Source: JBFGWM01 sp041588495 (GTDB lineage Bacteria; Pseudomonadota; Gammaproteobacteria; Pseudomonadales; JBFGWM01). From it: DNA of 7,595 nucleotides. The notes under the pieces are model-generated. The model was not told where the DNA came from. It worked only from the letters and a program-made list of their open reading frames with translations, and did not search any database. Location of the stretch: positions 1 to 7,595 of the forward strand of contig JBFGWM010000137.1 in assembly GCA_041588495.1 (NCBI GenBank). Reading direction: 5' to 3'. This document shows positions 1-5,338 of this stretch, piece after piece; position 1 is the stretch's first letter; each line of letters starts with the position of its first letter. Position numbers and translations under genes: made by a program.

Positions 1-1111
1 CCTCGTCGTGGATCGTCTCGAGATAGCCGTTGCGCGCCTGGAAGCGCTCGTTGACGGGGTTGATCTCCTCGGTTTCCCCGGCGCGCAGGATGGCCTCGTC
101 GAAATGCTGCAGCAGCACCTCGTTGACCTGGCTGACCTGCTGCACCGCCCGGTAGTACTCCTGCATGAGTTTCTCGACGGCAAGGGACTCGGAGGTGTCG
201 TTGTAGCCGAACATTTCCGCGATCGCGCGCTGGTGATCGAAGAGCAGGCGGTCCTCGGCGCGATCGTTCAGCATGTGCAGGGCATAGCGGAGCCGCCACA
301 GCAGTTCCTGGCAGGCCTGCAGCGTGGCGTATTCGAACTCGTTGATGAAACCGAGTTCCACCAGGTCGCTGAAGGACTGGGCGCTGAAGTGTCGTTTGGC
401 GACCCAGCCGATGGTCTGGATGTCGCGCAGTCCGCCGGGGGCGCCCTTGATGTTGGGCTCGAGGTTGTACTCGGTGTCGTTGTACTTGTGGTGTCGTTGG
501 ACCTGCTCGTCGCGCTTGGCCGCGAAGAAGGCCTTGGTTGGCCAGATCTGCTCGGGGCCGGTGGCGTCCTGCATGCGGGTCACGAGATCGGGGCTGCCGG
601 CCAGCAGGCGCGATTCCATCAGGTTGGTGGCCACGGTGATGTCGTCGGCGGCGAGCTTCACGCATTCGTCGAGGGTGCGCACGCTGTGGCCGACGGTGAG
701 ATTGATGTCCCAGAGCAGGGTGAGGAACGCCTCCACCGCATCGCGCCAGTCCTCTGCAGCGTCGTTGTCCACCAGGATCAGCAGGTCGATGTCCGAGTGC
801 GGATGCAGCTCCCCACGCCCGTAGCCGCCCACCGCGATGAGCGCGATCGCCGCGTTGGCCGGCCACTGGTGCTGGTCCCAGCACATGCGCAGCACCTGGT
901 CGATCAGCCAGGCCCGGCCACGCACCAGGTCGCGGATGCAAGCCCCGGACAGGAACCGTTCATGGAGCGCCTGGTCGGCGTCGCGGATGGCCTCGCGAAG
1001 GACCTTGATGGGGTTTTCCCCGTCCTCGATGCGGCCGGCGATCCGCTTGCGGGGGTAGATTCCCGCGTAGTCGATGCTCGCGGGCGGGTCGCGGTGCCGG
1101 GTGCTGGGCAT
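1..1111 (-). CDS. glnD: Bifunctional [protein-PII] uridylyltransferase / uridylyl-removing enzyme GlnD, N-terminal part (cut by window edge)
   Basis: GlnD is the cytoplasmic glutamine sensor that adds UMP to PII proteins (GlnB/GlnK) when nitrogen is scarce and removes it when glutamine is plentiful. The window holds the first 370 codons; E. coli GlnD has about 890, so the HD hydrolase domain and the C-terminal ACT domains lie beyond position 1. The nucleotidyltransferase signature is plain: VGGYGRGELHPHSDIDLL at residues 94-111, with D107 and D109 as the expected metal-binding aspartates. It is followed by LLWDINLTVGHSVRTLDEC and YNLEPNIKGAPGGLRDIQT, both near-identical to E. coli. The ATG at 1111-1109 is chosen because it lies 4 bases after the map stop and has GAGGAA upstream, inside the 3' end of map. 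The active-site region is intact. Co-transcription with map is inferred from the spacing. Confidence 0.97.
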   Translation of the reverse strand, partial: MPSTRHRDPPASIDYAGIYPRKRIAGRIEDGENPIKVLREAIRDADQALHERFLSGACIRDLVRGRAWLIDQVLRMCWDQHQWPANAAIALIAVGGYGRGELHPHSDIDLLILVDNDAAEDWRDAVEAFLTLLWDINLTVGHSVRTLDECVKLAADDITVATNLMESRLLAGSPDLVTRMQDATGPEQIWPTKAFFAAKRDEQVQRHHKYNDTEYNLEPNIKGAPGGLRDIQTIGWVAKRHFSAQSFSDLVELGFINEFEYATLQACQELLWRLRYALHMLNDRAEDRLLFDHQRAIAEMFGYNDTSESLAVEKLMQEYYRAVQQVSQVNEVLLQHFDEAILRAGETEEINPVNERFQARNGYLETIHDE

Positions 1112-1115
1112 GGCG

Positions 1116-1886
1116 TCAGATGGTTTCCTCGCCACGCCGGGTGAGGACCTCGTACCCGTCCGCGGTGACCAGGATGGTGTGTTCCCACTGCGCGGAGAGC
1201 TTATGGTCCTTGGTGACCACGGTCCACTGGTCGGGGAGCAGCTTCACGTGCCGGCGGCCGGCATTGATCATCGGTTCGATGGTGAAGCACATGCCGGCCT
1301 CCAGTTCCATGCCGCTGTCCGGTTGCCCGTAGTGCAGCACCTGGGGTTCCTCGTGGAATACCCGGCCGATGCCGTGGCCGCAGTATTCCCGTACCACTGA
1401 ATAGTGGTGCGACTCGGCGTGCTTCTGGATTGCATGGCCGATGTCGCCGAGCCGGGCGCCCGGGCGCACCATGCGAATGCCCAGGTAGAGACACTCCTGG
1501 GTGATCCGGATCAGGCGCTCGGCCTGCACGCTGGCGCCGCCGACCACGAACATCTTGCTGGTGTCGCCGTGGTAGCCGTCCTTGATGACCGTGATGTCGA
1601 TATTCACGATGTCGCCATTGCGCAGGTTCTTGCTGTCGTTGGGAATTCCGTGACAGACGACGTGGTTCACCGAGGTGCAGATCGACTTCGGGAATCCCTT
1701 GTAGTTGAGCGGCGCGGGGATCGCTTTCTGCTCGTTGACGATGTAATCGTGGCAGATGCGGTCGAGTTCGCCGGTGGAGACGCCGGGCTGGACGTGATCG
1801 CCGATCATCTCCAGCACTTCGGCCGCGAGACGGCCGGCGACGCGCATGCGCTCGATTTCTTCAGGTGTCTTGATGGTTACCGGCAT
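1116..1886 (-). CDS. map: Type I methionine aminopeptidase
   Basis: This cytosolic metalloenzyme removes the initiator methionine from nascent proteins when the second residue is small. The product is 256 residues (E. coli 264). It keeps all five metal ligands at the E. coli numbers: D97, D108, H171, E204 and E235, plus the catalytic H79. Matching stretches include TPEEIERMRVAGRLAAEVLE (7-26), NIDITVIKDGYHGDTSKMF (95-113) and EYCGHGIGR (167-175). An in-frame start exists 22 codons upstream at 1952, but the extra residues are Pro/Gly-rich and unlike the family, while the ATG at 1886 restores exact E. coli numbering. The ribosome-binding site before 1886 is weak. The protein ends about eight residues earlier than E. 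coli's. It is divergent from rpsB and followed by glnD after 4 bases. Beginning a map transcript 80 or so bases upstream is possible (see the minus-strand promoter candidate). Confidence 0.98.
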   Translation of the reverse strand: MPVTIKTPEEIERMRVAGRLAAEVLEMIGDHVQPGVSTGELDRICHDYIVNEQKAIPAPLNYKGFPKSICTSVNHVVCHGIPNDSKNLRNGDIVNIDITVIKDGYHGDTSKMFVVGGASVQAERLIRITQECLYLGIRMVRPGARLGDIGHAIQKHAESHHYSVVREYCGHGIGRVFHEEPQVLHYGQPDSGMELEAGMCFTIEPMINAGRRHVKLLPDQWTVVTKDHKLSAQWEHTILVTADGYEVLTRRGEETI

Positions 1887-1910
1887 GATCCACGGACAGG
1901 CAGGTTGAAT

Positions 1911-1925
1911 GAAGGGCGTCCCTTC
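1911..1925. repeat. Small perfect inverted repeat upstream of map
   Basis: GAAGGG (1911-1916) and CCCTTC (1920-1925) form a perfect 6-bp stem with a 3-base CGT loop. It lies 25 bases before the map start and would be in the map mRNA leader if that transcript begins near 1967. There is no T-tract. A role is not established. Confidence 0.4.
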
Positions 1926-1947
1926 CGGCCCGGGGGCGGGAGGGCGG

Positions 1948-1964
1948 CCCACTCTTTCAGTGGG
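1948..1964. repeat. Perfect inverted repeat overlapping the rpsB -35 region
   Basis: CCCACT (1948-1953) and AGTGGG (1959-1964) are perfect inverted copies around the 5-base spacer CTTTC. The repeat covers the place where the -35 element of the rpsB promoter must lie (about 1955-1960) and would also sit at the start of a map transcript. It could be an operator or an RNA hairpin; nothing in the sequence decides which. Confidence 0.4.
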
Positions 1965-1983
1965 AAGCTACATATGGTATAAA
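1955..1983 (+). promoter_or_regulatory. Predicted rpsB operon promoter (extended -10, G+C-rich discriminator)
   Basis: TGGTATAAA at 1975-1983 is an extended -10: TG, one base, then TATAAA (five of six consensus bases). The -35 is poor (TTTCAG, 1955-1960, 17-bp spacing), which extended -10 promoters tolerate. The -10 is followed directly by GCGCGCC (1984-1990), a G+C-rich discriminator of the kind found at stringently controlled ribosomal promoters. Transcription would start near 1990-1991, leaving a leader of about 155 nt before rpsB. Control by ppGpp/DksA is an inference from the discriminator. Confidence 0.7.
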
Positions 1984-2002
1984 GCGCGCCACTTTCGGAC
2001 AA
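1974..2002 (-). promoter_or_regulatory. Possible map-glnD promoter, overlapping the rpsB promoter
   Basis: On the minus strand TTGTCC (2002-1997) and TACCAT (1979-1974) are separated by 17 bp; each matches four of six sigma-70 consensus bases. The start would fall near 1967, about 80 bases before map. The -10 shares bases with the rpsB extended -10, so the two polymerases could not bind together. This is a weak match and the only candidate I found. Confidence 0.25.
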
Positions 2003-2145
2003 CAGCGTGACGCGTGTCCGGGAGGAACATTGTAACTAATCCGCACACGCATCGTCACATTGTTCCCGGGTGCCCCGGTTTTACCGTCGGGGTTGGAGCA
2101 TGGGATGCGTGGAGGCCCAACCCGAAACTCAGGAGACCCATAACG
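1990..2145 (+). ncRNA. rpsB mRNA leader; candidate t44 / ribosomal protein S2 autoregulatory RNA
   Basis: The segment lies between map and rpsB, where the t44 RNA family (reported at about 134-170 bases) is found in Gammaproteobacteria, and where E. coli S2 represses its own mRNA. Several helices can be drawn. CGGACA 1996-2001 pairs with TGTCCG 2015-2020, with an inner GCG/CGC. A 10-bp arm, 2024-2033 with 2057-2066, has a single mismatch. CCCCG 2073-2077 pairs with CGGGG 2088-2092. GGGTTGG 2090-2096 pairs with CCAACCC 2117-2123 and encloses GCAT-GGG-ATGC (2098-2108). Some compete for the same bases, as expected of a switchable leader. The rpsB Shine-Dalgarno (AGGAG, 2131-2135) follows the last helix by 7 bases. 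The family assignment rests on position, length and structure; no covariance search was run. Confidence 0.65.
2090..2123 (+). promoter_or_regulatory. Helix next to the rpsB ribosome-binding site, candidate S2-binding element
   Basis: A perfect 7-bp stem (GGGTTGG 2090-2096 with CCAACCC 2117-2123) encloses a mini-hairpin GCAT/ATGC with a GGG loop (2098-2108) and the unpaired segment GTGGAGGC (2109-2116). The unpaired GGAGG (2111-2115) looks like a second Shine-Dalgarno but has no suitable start 5-10 bases downstream. The element sits just before the true ribosome-binding site, where bound S2 could block initiation. That it binds S2 is inference. Confidence 0.4.
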
Positions 2146-2901
2146 ATGTTTTCCATTTCCATGCGAGACCTGCTCCAGGCCGGGGTCCATTTCGGACACC
2201 AGACCCGCTACTGGAACCCCAAGATGCGCCAGTACATCTTCGGCGCCCGTAACAAGATTCACATCATCGATCTCGAGCACACCGTCCCGGCCCTGAACCG
2301 GGCCCTGGTGTTCGCCAAGGATGCCGTGGAAAAGAACAACAAGATCCTGTTCGTCGGCACCAAGCGCGCCGCGGGCCGGATCGTTGCCGAGGAAGCGGCT
2401 CGCTGCGGCATGCCGTACGTCAACCACCGCTGGCTCGGCGGCATGCTGACCAACTACAAGACCATCCGCCAGTCGATCCGTCGCCTGCGCGATCTCGAGA
2501 CCCAGTCCCAGGACGGCACCTTCCAGAAGATTACCAAGAAGGAAGCGCTGATGCTGCGCCGGGAAATGGAAAAGCTCGAGCGCAGCCTGGGTGGCATCAA
2601 GGACATGGGCTCCCTGCCTGATGCCCTGTTCGTGGTCGACGTCGACCACGAGAAGATCGCCATCACCGAGGCGCGCAAGATGGGAATTCCCATCATCGGC
2701 ATCGTCGACACCAACAGCGATCCGGAGGGTATCGACTACGTCATTCCCGGTAATGACGACGCGATCCGGGCCATCCGCCTGTACGTGAAGGCCATGGCCG
2801 ACGCGGTGCTGGCGGGCAAGGCCGCGGCCAACCCGGAAGCGCGCCCTGGCGACTACGTCGAGGTCGACAACAGCGGCGAAGCGGAGTCCGCGGCCAGCTG
2901 A
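2146..2901 (+). CDS. rpsB: 30S ribosomal protein S2
   Basis: S2 is an essential late-assembling protein of the small ribosomal subunit and, in E. coli, the autogenous repressor of rpsB-tsf. The product has 251 residues (E. coli 241). It matches the family throughout: SMRDLLQAGVHFGHQTRYWN (5-24), ARNKIHIIDLE (34-44), ILFVGTKRAA (67-76), NHRWLGGMLTN (93-103), LETQSQDGTF (117-126) and IPGNDDAIRAIRLY (200-213). The ATG at 2146 is chosen because AGGAG (2131-2135) lies 10 bases upstream and the N-terminus then fits the family. The reading frame is open 44 codons further upstream, but that part is leader RNA. The C-terminal tail (about 225-251) is Ala/Gly/acidic and longer than in E. coli. First gene of the plus-strand operon. 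Confidence 0.98.
   Translation: MFSISMRDLLQAGVHFGHQTRYWNPKMRQYIFGARNKIHIIDLEHTVPALNRALVFAKDAVEKNNKILFVGTKRAAGRIVAEEAARCGMPYVNHRWLGGMLTNYKTIRQSIRRLRDLETQSQDGTFQKITKKEALMLRREMEKLERSLGGIKDMGSLPDALFVVDVDHEKIAITEARKMGIPIIGIVDTNSDPEGIDYVIPGNDDAIRAIRLYVKAMADAVLAGKAAANPEARPGDYVEVDNSGEAESAAS
2630..2651. repeat. 22-bp perfect palindrome inside rpsB
   Basis: The half-site TCGTGGTCGAC (2630-2640) is followed directly by its exact reverse complement (2641-2651). It encodes the end of PDALFVVDVDHE of S2, a conserved segment, and the codons GTC-GAC-GTC-GAC make much of the symmetry by themselves. In RNA it could form a strong hairpin. Most likely a by-product of G+C-rich codon choice. Confidence 0.6.
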
Positions 2902-2923
2902 TCCGCGTCGCGACCCCTGTCCG

Positions 2924-2942
2924 GGGGCGCCACGCGCGCCCC
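2924..2942 (+). other. G+C-rich hairpin after rpsB, no T-tract
   Basis: GGGGCGC (2924-2930) and GCGCCCC (2936-2942) form a perfect 7-bp stem with the 5-base loop CACGC, 22 bases after the rpsB stop. The following bases (GCGTCATTG) contain no T-run, so it is not a classical intrinsic terminator. It may attenuate transcription or protect the rpsB 3' end. Confidence 0.5.
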
Positions 2943-2969
2943 GCGTCATTGAATCTGTCGAATGATTCC

Positions 2970-2989
2970 TGCCGCCCGTCCCGGCGGCA
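2970..2989 (+). other. Second hairpin in the rpsB-tsf gap
   Basis: TGCCGCC (2970-2976) and GGCGGCA (2983-2989) form a perfect 7-bp stem with the 6-base loop CGTCCC. It ends 7 bases before the tsf Shine-Dalgarno and could affect access to it or mark an RNA processing site. Confidence 0.45.
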
Positions 2990-2996
2990 CGAAGCT

Positions 2997-3001
2997 GGAG
3001 G
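2997..3001 (+). promoter_or_regulatory. Shine-Dalgarno that decides the tsf start
   Basis: GGAGG lies 8 bases before the ATG at 3010 but only 2 bases before the in-frame ATG at 3004. The spacing selects 3010, which also gives the family's MADIT-type N-terminus. Confidence 0.75.
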
Positions 3002-3009
3002 TTATGAAC

Positions 3010-3879
3010 ATGGCTGACATCACGGCCGCAATGGTAAAGGAACTCCGGGAACGCACCGGTCTCGGAATGATGGAATGCAAGAAGGCCCTGGTGGCCGCCG
3101 GCGGCGATATCGAGGCTGCCATCGAGGAAATGCGCAAGTCCGGCCAGGCGAAGGCCGCCAAGAAGGCCGGCCGCACCGCGGCCGAGGGCGTGATCCTGGT
3201 GAAAAGCGCTGACGACCAGTCCCGCGCGGTCATGGTCGAGGTCAACTGCGAAACTGATTTCGTGGCCCGTGACGACGGGTTCCGCGCATTCGCGGACCGG
3301 GTTGCGGAACAGGCGTTCGCGACCGGCCAGACCGACGTCGCGGCCCTGATGGAGGGTGAACTGGAAACCGCGCGCCAGGCCCTGGTGCAGAAGATCGGTG
3401 AGAACATCGGCGTGCGCCGCATCGCGGCCCTGGAAAGCGCCGGCCTGGTCGGCAGCTACGTGCACGGCAACCAGCGCATCGGTGTGCTGGTCGGCGTCAG
3501 CGAGGGCAGTGCGGAGCTGGCCAAGGACCTGGCCATGCATGTCGCGGCCTCCAGCCCGCTGGTGGTCAGTCCGGAGGATGTGCCCGAGGACCTGGTCGCC
3601 AAGGAGCGCGAAATCTACACCGCCCAGGCCCAGGACAGCGGCAAGCCCGCCGAGATCATCGCCAAGATGGTTGAGGGACGCCTGCGCAAGTACATGGAAG
3701 AGGTCAGCCTGCTCCGGCAGCCCTTCGTCAAGGACCCCGACCAGCGTGTCGCCGACCTCGTGAAAGCGGCTGGCGCAGAAGTGAGTTCCTTCGTACGCTT
3801 CGAGGTGGGCGAGGGAATCGAGAAGGAAGAAACCGATTTCGCCGCCGAGGTGATGGCCCAGGCTCGCGGCGAGGCCTGA
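3010..3879 (+). CDS. tsf: Translation elongation factor Ts
   Basis: EF-Ts is the cytosolic guanine-nucleotide exchange factor that releases GDP from EF-Tu. The product has 289 residues (E. coli 283). The N-terminal UBA-like domain carries the EF-Ts signature region LRERTGLGMMECKKAL (12-27). The core holds EVNCETDFVARDDGFRAFAD (77-96), containing the TDFV motif (82-85) that inserts next to the nucleotide site of EF-Tu. Later family blocks are KIGENIGVRRIAALE (128-142), AMHVAAS (175-181), MVEGRLRKYMEEVSLLRQPFV (220-240) and RFEVGEGIEKEETDFAAEV (263-281). It lies 108 bases after rpsB with two hairpins between, and is expected to share the rpsB transcript and its S2 control, as in E. coli. Confidence 0.98.
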   Translation: MADITAAMVKELRERTGLGMMECKKALVAAGGDIEAAIEEMRKSGQAKAAKKAGRTAAEGVILVKSADDQSRAVMVEVNCETDFVARDDGFRAFADRVAEQAFATGQTDVAALMEGELETARQALVQKIGENIGVRRIAALESAGLVGSYVHGNQRIGVLVGVSEGSAELAKDLAMHVAASSPLVVSPEDVPEDLVAKEREIYTAQAQDSGKPAEIIAKMVEGRLRKYMEEVSLLRQPFVKDPDQRVADLVKAAGAEVSSFVRFEVGEGIEKEETDFAAEVMAQARGEA

Positions 3880-3896
3880 TCCCGAGACGACTGGCT

Positions 3897-3920
3897 GCCG
3901 GACCACATCCCCGGTCCGGC
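3897..3920 (+). other. Hairpin between tsf and pyrH, no T-tract
   Basis: GCCGGACC (3897-3904) and GGTCCGGC (3913-3920) form a perfect 8-bp stem with the 8-base loop ACATCCCC. It is followed at once by TGGGAG, the pyrH Shine-Dalgarno (GGGAG, 3922-3926), and not by a T-run. A partial terminator, processing site or translational element are all possible; a full intrinsic terminator is unlikely. Confidence 0.5.
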
Positions 3921-3932
3921 TGGGAGACCCGG

Positions 3933-4649
3933 ATGACAGACGAAGCCCGATTCGGGAGGGTGCTGCTGAAACTCAGCGGCGAGGCCCTCATGGGAGACGA
4001 GGCCTTCGGTATCGATCCGAAGGTGCTGGATCGCATGGCCACCGAGATCGGCGATGTCATTGCCGCCGGCGTCCAGGTCGGCCTGGTGGTCGGGGGTGGC
4101 AACCTGTTTCGCGGCGCCGCCCTCAGCGAGGCCGGCATGGAACGGGTCACCGGCGACCACATGGGCATGCTGGCCACCGTGATGAACGGCCTGGCCCTGC
4201 GTGACGCCCTGGTCCGAGCCGGTGTCGCCACGCGGATCATGTCGGCCATCCCCATGAGCGGCGTGGTCGAGCACTATGACCGTCGCCAAGCGATCCGCTA
4301 CCTCGAGAGCGGCGAGGTGGTCCTGTTCGCCGCCGGCACCGGCAACCCGTTTTTTACCACCGACACCGCGGCCTGCCTGCGCGGCATCGAGGTCCAGGCG
4401 GACGTGGTGCTCAAGGCCACCAAGGTGGACGGGGTGTACTCCTCGGACCCGGTGGCCAACCCGGATGCCGAACGGTTCGAGCGCCTGACCTACGACGAGG
4501 TCCTGGAGCGGCGCCTCGGCGTCATGGACCTCACCGCGATCTGCCTGAGCCGGGATGAGGGCATGCCGCTCTACGTGTTCAACATGAATCATCCGGGCGC
4601 TCTCCTGCGCGTTGTGCGCGGCGCGGACGAAGGCACCCTGATCGAGTAA
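3933..4649 (+). CDS. pyrH: Uridylate kinase (UMP kinase)
   Basis: PyrH phosphorylates UMP to UDP with ATP, the first committed step from UMP to UTP and CTP; the bacterial enzyme is a hexamer of the amino-acid-kinase fold, normally activated by GTP and inhibited by UTP. The product has 238 residues (E. coli 241). Visible motifs are LLKLSGEAL (11-19, phosphate-binding lysine K13), GGGNLFRGA (54-62), GDHMGMLATVMNGLALRDAL (74-93, UMP site), AGTGNPFFTTDTAACLRGIE (134-153) and ADVVLKATKVDGVYSSDP (156-173). The end, NMNHPGALLRVVRG, also matches. Start ATG 3933 has GGGAG six bases upstream. It sits 53 bases after tsf and 17 before frr, a spacing that suggests co-transcription with both. Confidence 0.98.
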   Translation: MTDEARFGRVLLKLSGEALMGDEAFGIDPKVLDRMATEIGDVIAAGVQVGLVVGGGNLFRGAALSEAGMERVTGDHMGMLATVMNGLALRDALVRAGVATRIMSAIPMSGVVEHYDRRQAIRYLESGEVVLFAAGTGNPFFTTDTAACLRGIEVQADVVLKATKVDGVYSSDPVANPDAERFERLTYDEVLERRLGVMDLTAICLSRDEGMPLYVFNMNHPGALLRVVRGADEGTLIE

Positions 4650-4666
4650 TTCAGCGAGGCGATGCA

Positions 4667-5224
4667 GTGATCAAGGATATTTGTGAAGATGCGGAAACCC
4701 GCATGGGCAAGACTGTCGAATCGCTGGAAGCCGCGTTCCGCAAGATTCGCACGGGTCGCGCCCACCCCAGCATCCTGGACACGGTCACCATCGATTACTA
4801 CGGCACCGAGACGCCGCTGAAGCAGACCGCCAACATCACGGTCGAGGACAACCGGACCCTGGCGGTCACGCCCTGGGAAAAGAACCTCGTGCCGGCCATC
4901 GAAAAAGCGATCATGTCCTCCGAACTCGGCCTGAACCCGTCCACCGCCGGCAGCGTCATCCGGGTGCCGATGCCGGCCCTGACCGAGGAGACCCGCAAGG
5001 GTTTCACCCGCCAGGCGCGCCACGAGGCGGAGAACGCACGGGTGGCCATCCGCAATATCCGTCGCGATGCCAACAACGACCTCAAGGATTTCCTCAAGGA
5101 AAAGGAGATCTCCGAGGACGAAGAGCGGCGTGGGCAGGAGGAGGTCCAGAAGTTGACCGACCGTTTCGTCGCCAGGGTTGACGAACTGCTGGAGGCCAAG
5201 GAAGCCGACCTCATGGAGATCTGA
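4667..5224 (+). CDS. frr: Ribosome recycling factor
   Basis: RRF works with EF-G to split post-termination ribosomes into subunits. The product has 185 residues, the same length as in E. coli, and is collinear with it: MIKDICEDAETRMGK (1-15), KIRTGRAHPSILD (26-38), VEDNRTL (59-65), EKAIMSSELGLNPSTAGSVI (79-98), RVPMPALTEETRK (99-111) and ARVAIRNIRRDAN (124-136). The last includes the conserved arginine at position 132. The start is GTG at 4667, with GAGG (4656-4659) seven bases upstream; the ATG at 4662 is out of frame. The 17-base gap to pyrH indicates one transcript. The long three-helix-bundle part (residues 1-30 and about 105-185) is charged, as usual for RRF. Confidence 0.98.
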   Translation: MIKDICEDAETRMGKTVESLEAAFRKIRTGRAHPSILDTVTIDYYGTETPLKQTANITVEDNRTLAVTPWEKNLVPAIEKAIMSSELGLNPSTAGSVIRVPMPALTEETRKGFTRQARHEAENARVAIRNIRRDANNDLKDFLKEKEISEDEERRGQEEVQKLTDRFVARVDELLEAKEADLMEI

Positions 5225-5227
5225 CCT

Positions 5228-5250
5228 CTGGCCGCGAGGTTCGCGGCCGG
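5228..5250 (+). other. Strong hairpin just after frr, no T-tract
   Basis: GGCCGCGA (5230-5237) and TCGCGGCC (5241-5248) are perfect complements around a 3-base GGT loop; a T-G wobble and a C-G pair extend the stem to 10 bp (5228-5237 with 5241-5250). It begins 3 bases after the frr stop. GTGGTGAAAGC follows, with no T-run, so it is more likely a 3'-end stabiliser, pause or processing site than a full terminator. Confidence 0.55.
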
Positions 5251-5338
5251 TGGTGAAAGCGGTTCCCGTGGGTCACACTTGCCTGAATTGCCGATTTCGA
5301 GACGCATGGCGGCCTCTTGGCGCAACCGGTCCCAGTAC

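Noticed and set aside
8..1144. A 378-codon open frame on the plus strand opposite glnD
   Set aside because: The minus strand encodes unmistakable GlnD. The plus-strand frame has only the low-complexity Val/Leu/Asp/His composition of an antisense shadow.
1887..1952. N-terminal extension of Map by 22 codons
   Set aside because: The Pro/Gly-rich extension is unlike the family, and the ATG at 1886 gives exact E. coli residue numbering.
2014..2145. N-terminal extension of S2 by 44 codons
   Set aside because: The extension has no counterpart in S2 proteins and coincides with the structured leader; the ATG at 2146 has a good Shine-Dalgarno.
2070..2252. A 60-codon frame starting in the rpsB leader and running into rpsB
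   Set aside because: Possible leader peptide considered because of nearby GGAGG, but it has no properly spaced ribosome-binding site, no attenuator-like codon runs, and covers bases better explained as leader RNA helices.
1957..3906. A 649-codon open frame on the minus strand opposite rpsB and tsf
   Set aside because: It lies antisense to two certain ribosomal/translation genes, has a His/Asp/Gly/Ala-rich composition typical of the complement of G+C-rich coding DNA, and shows no motif I recognise.
3615..4592. A 325-codon minus-strand frame opposite tsf and pyrH
   Set aside because: Antisense to conserved genes, with no recognisable domain and no promoter or ribosome-binding site noticed.
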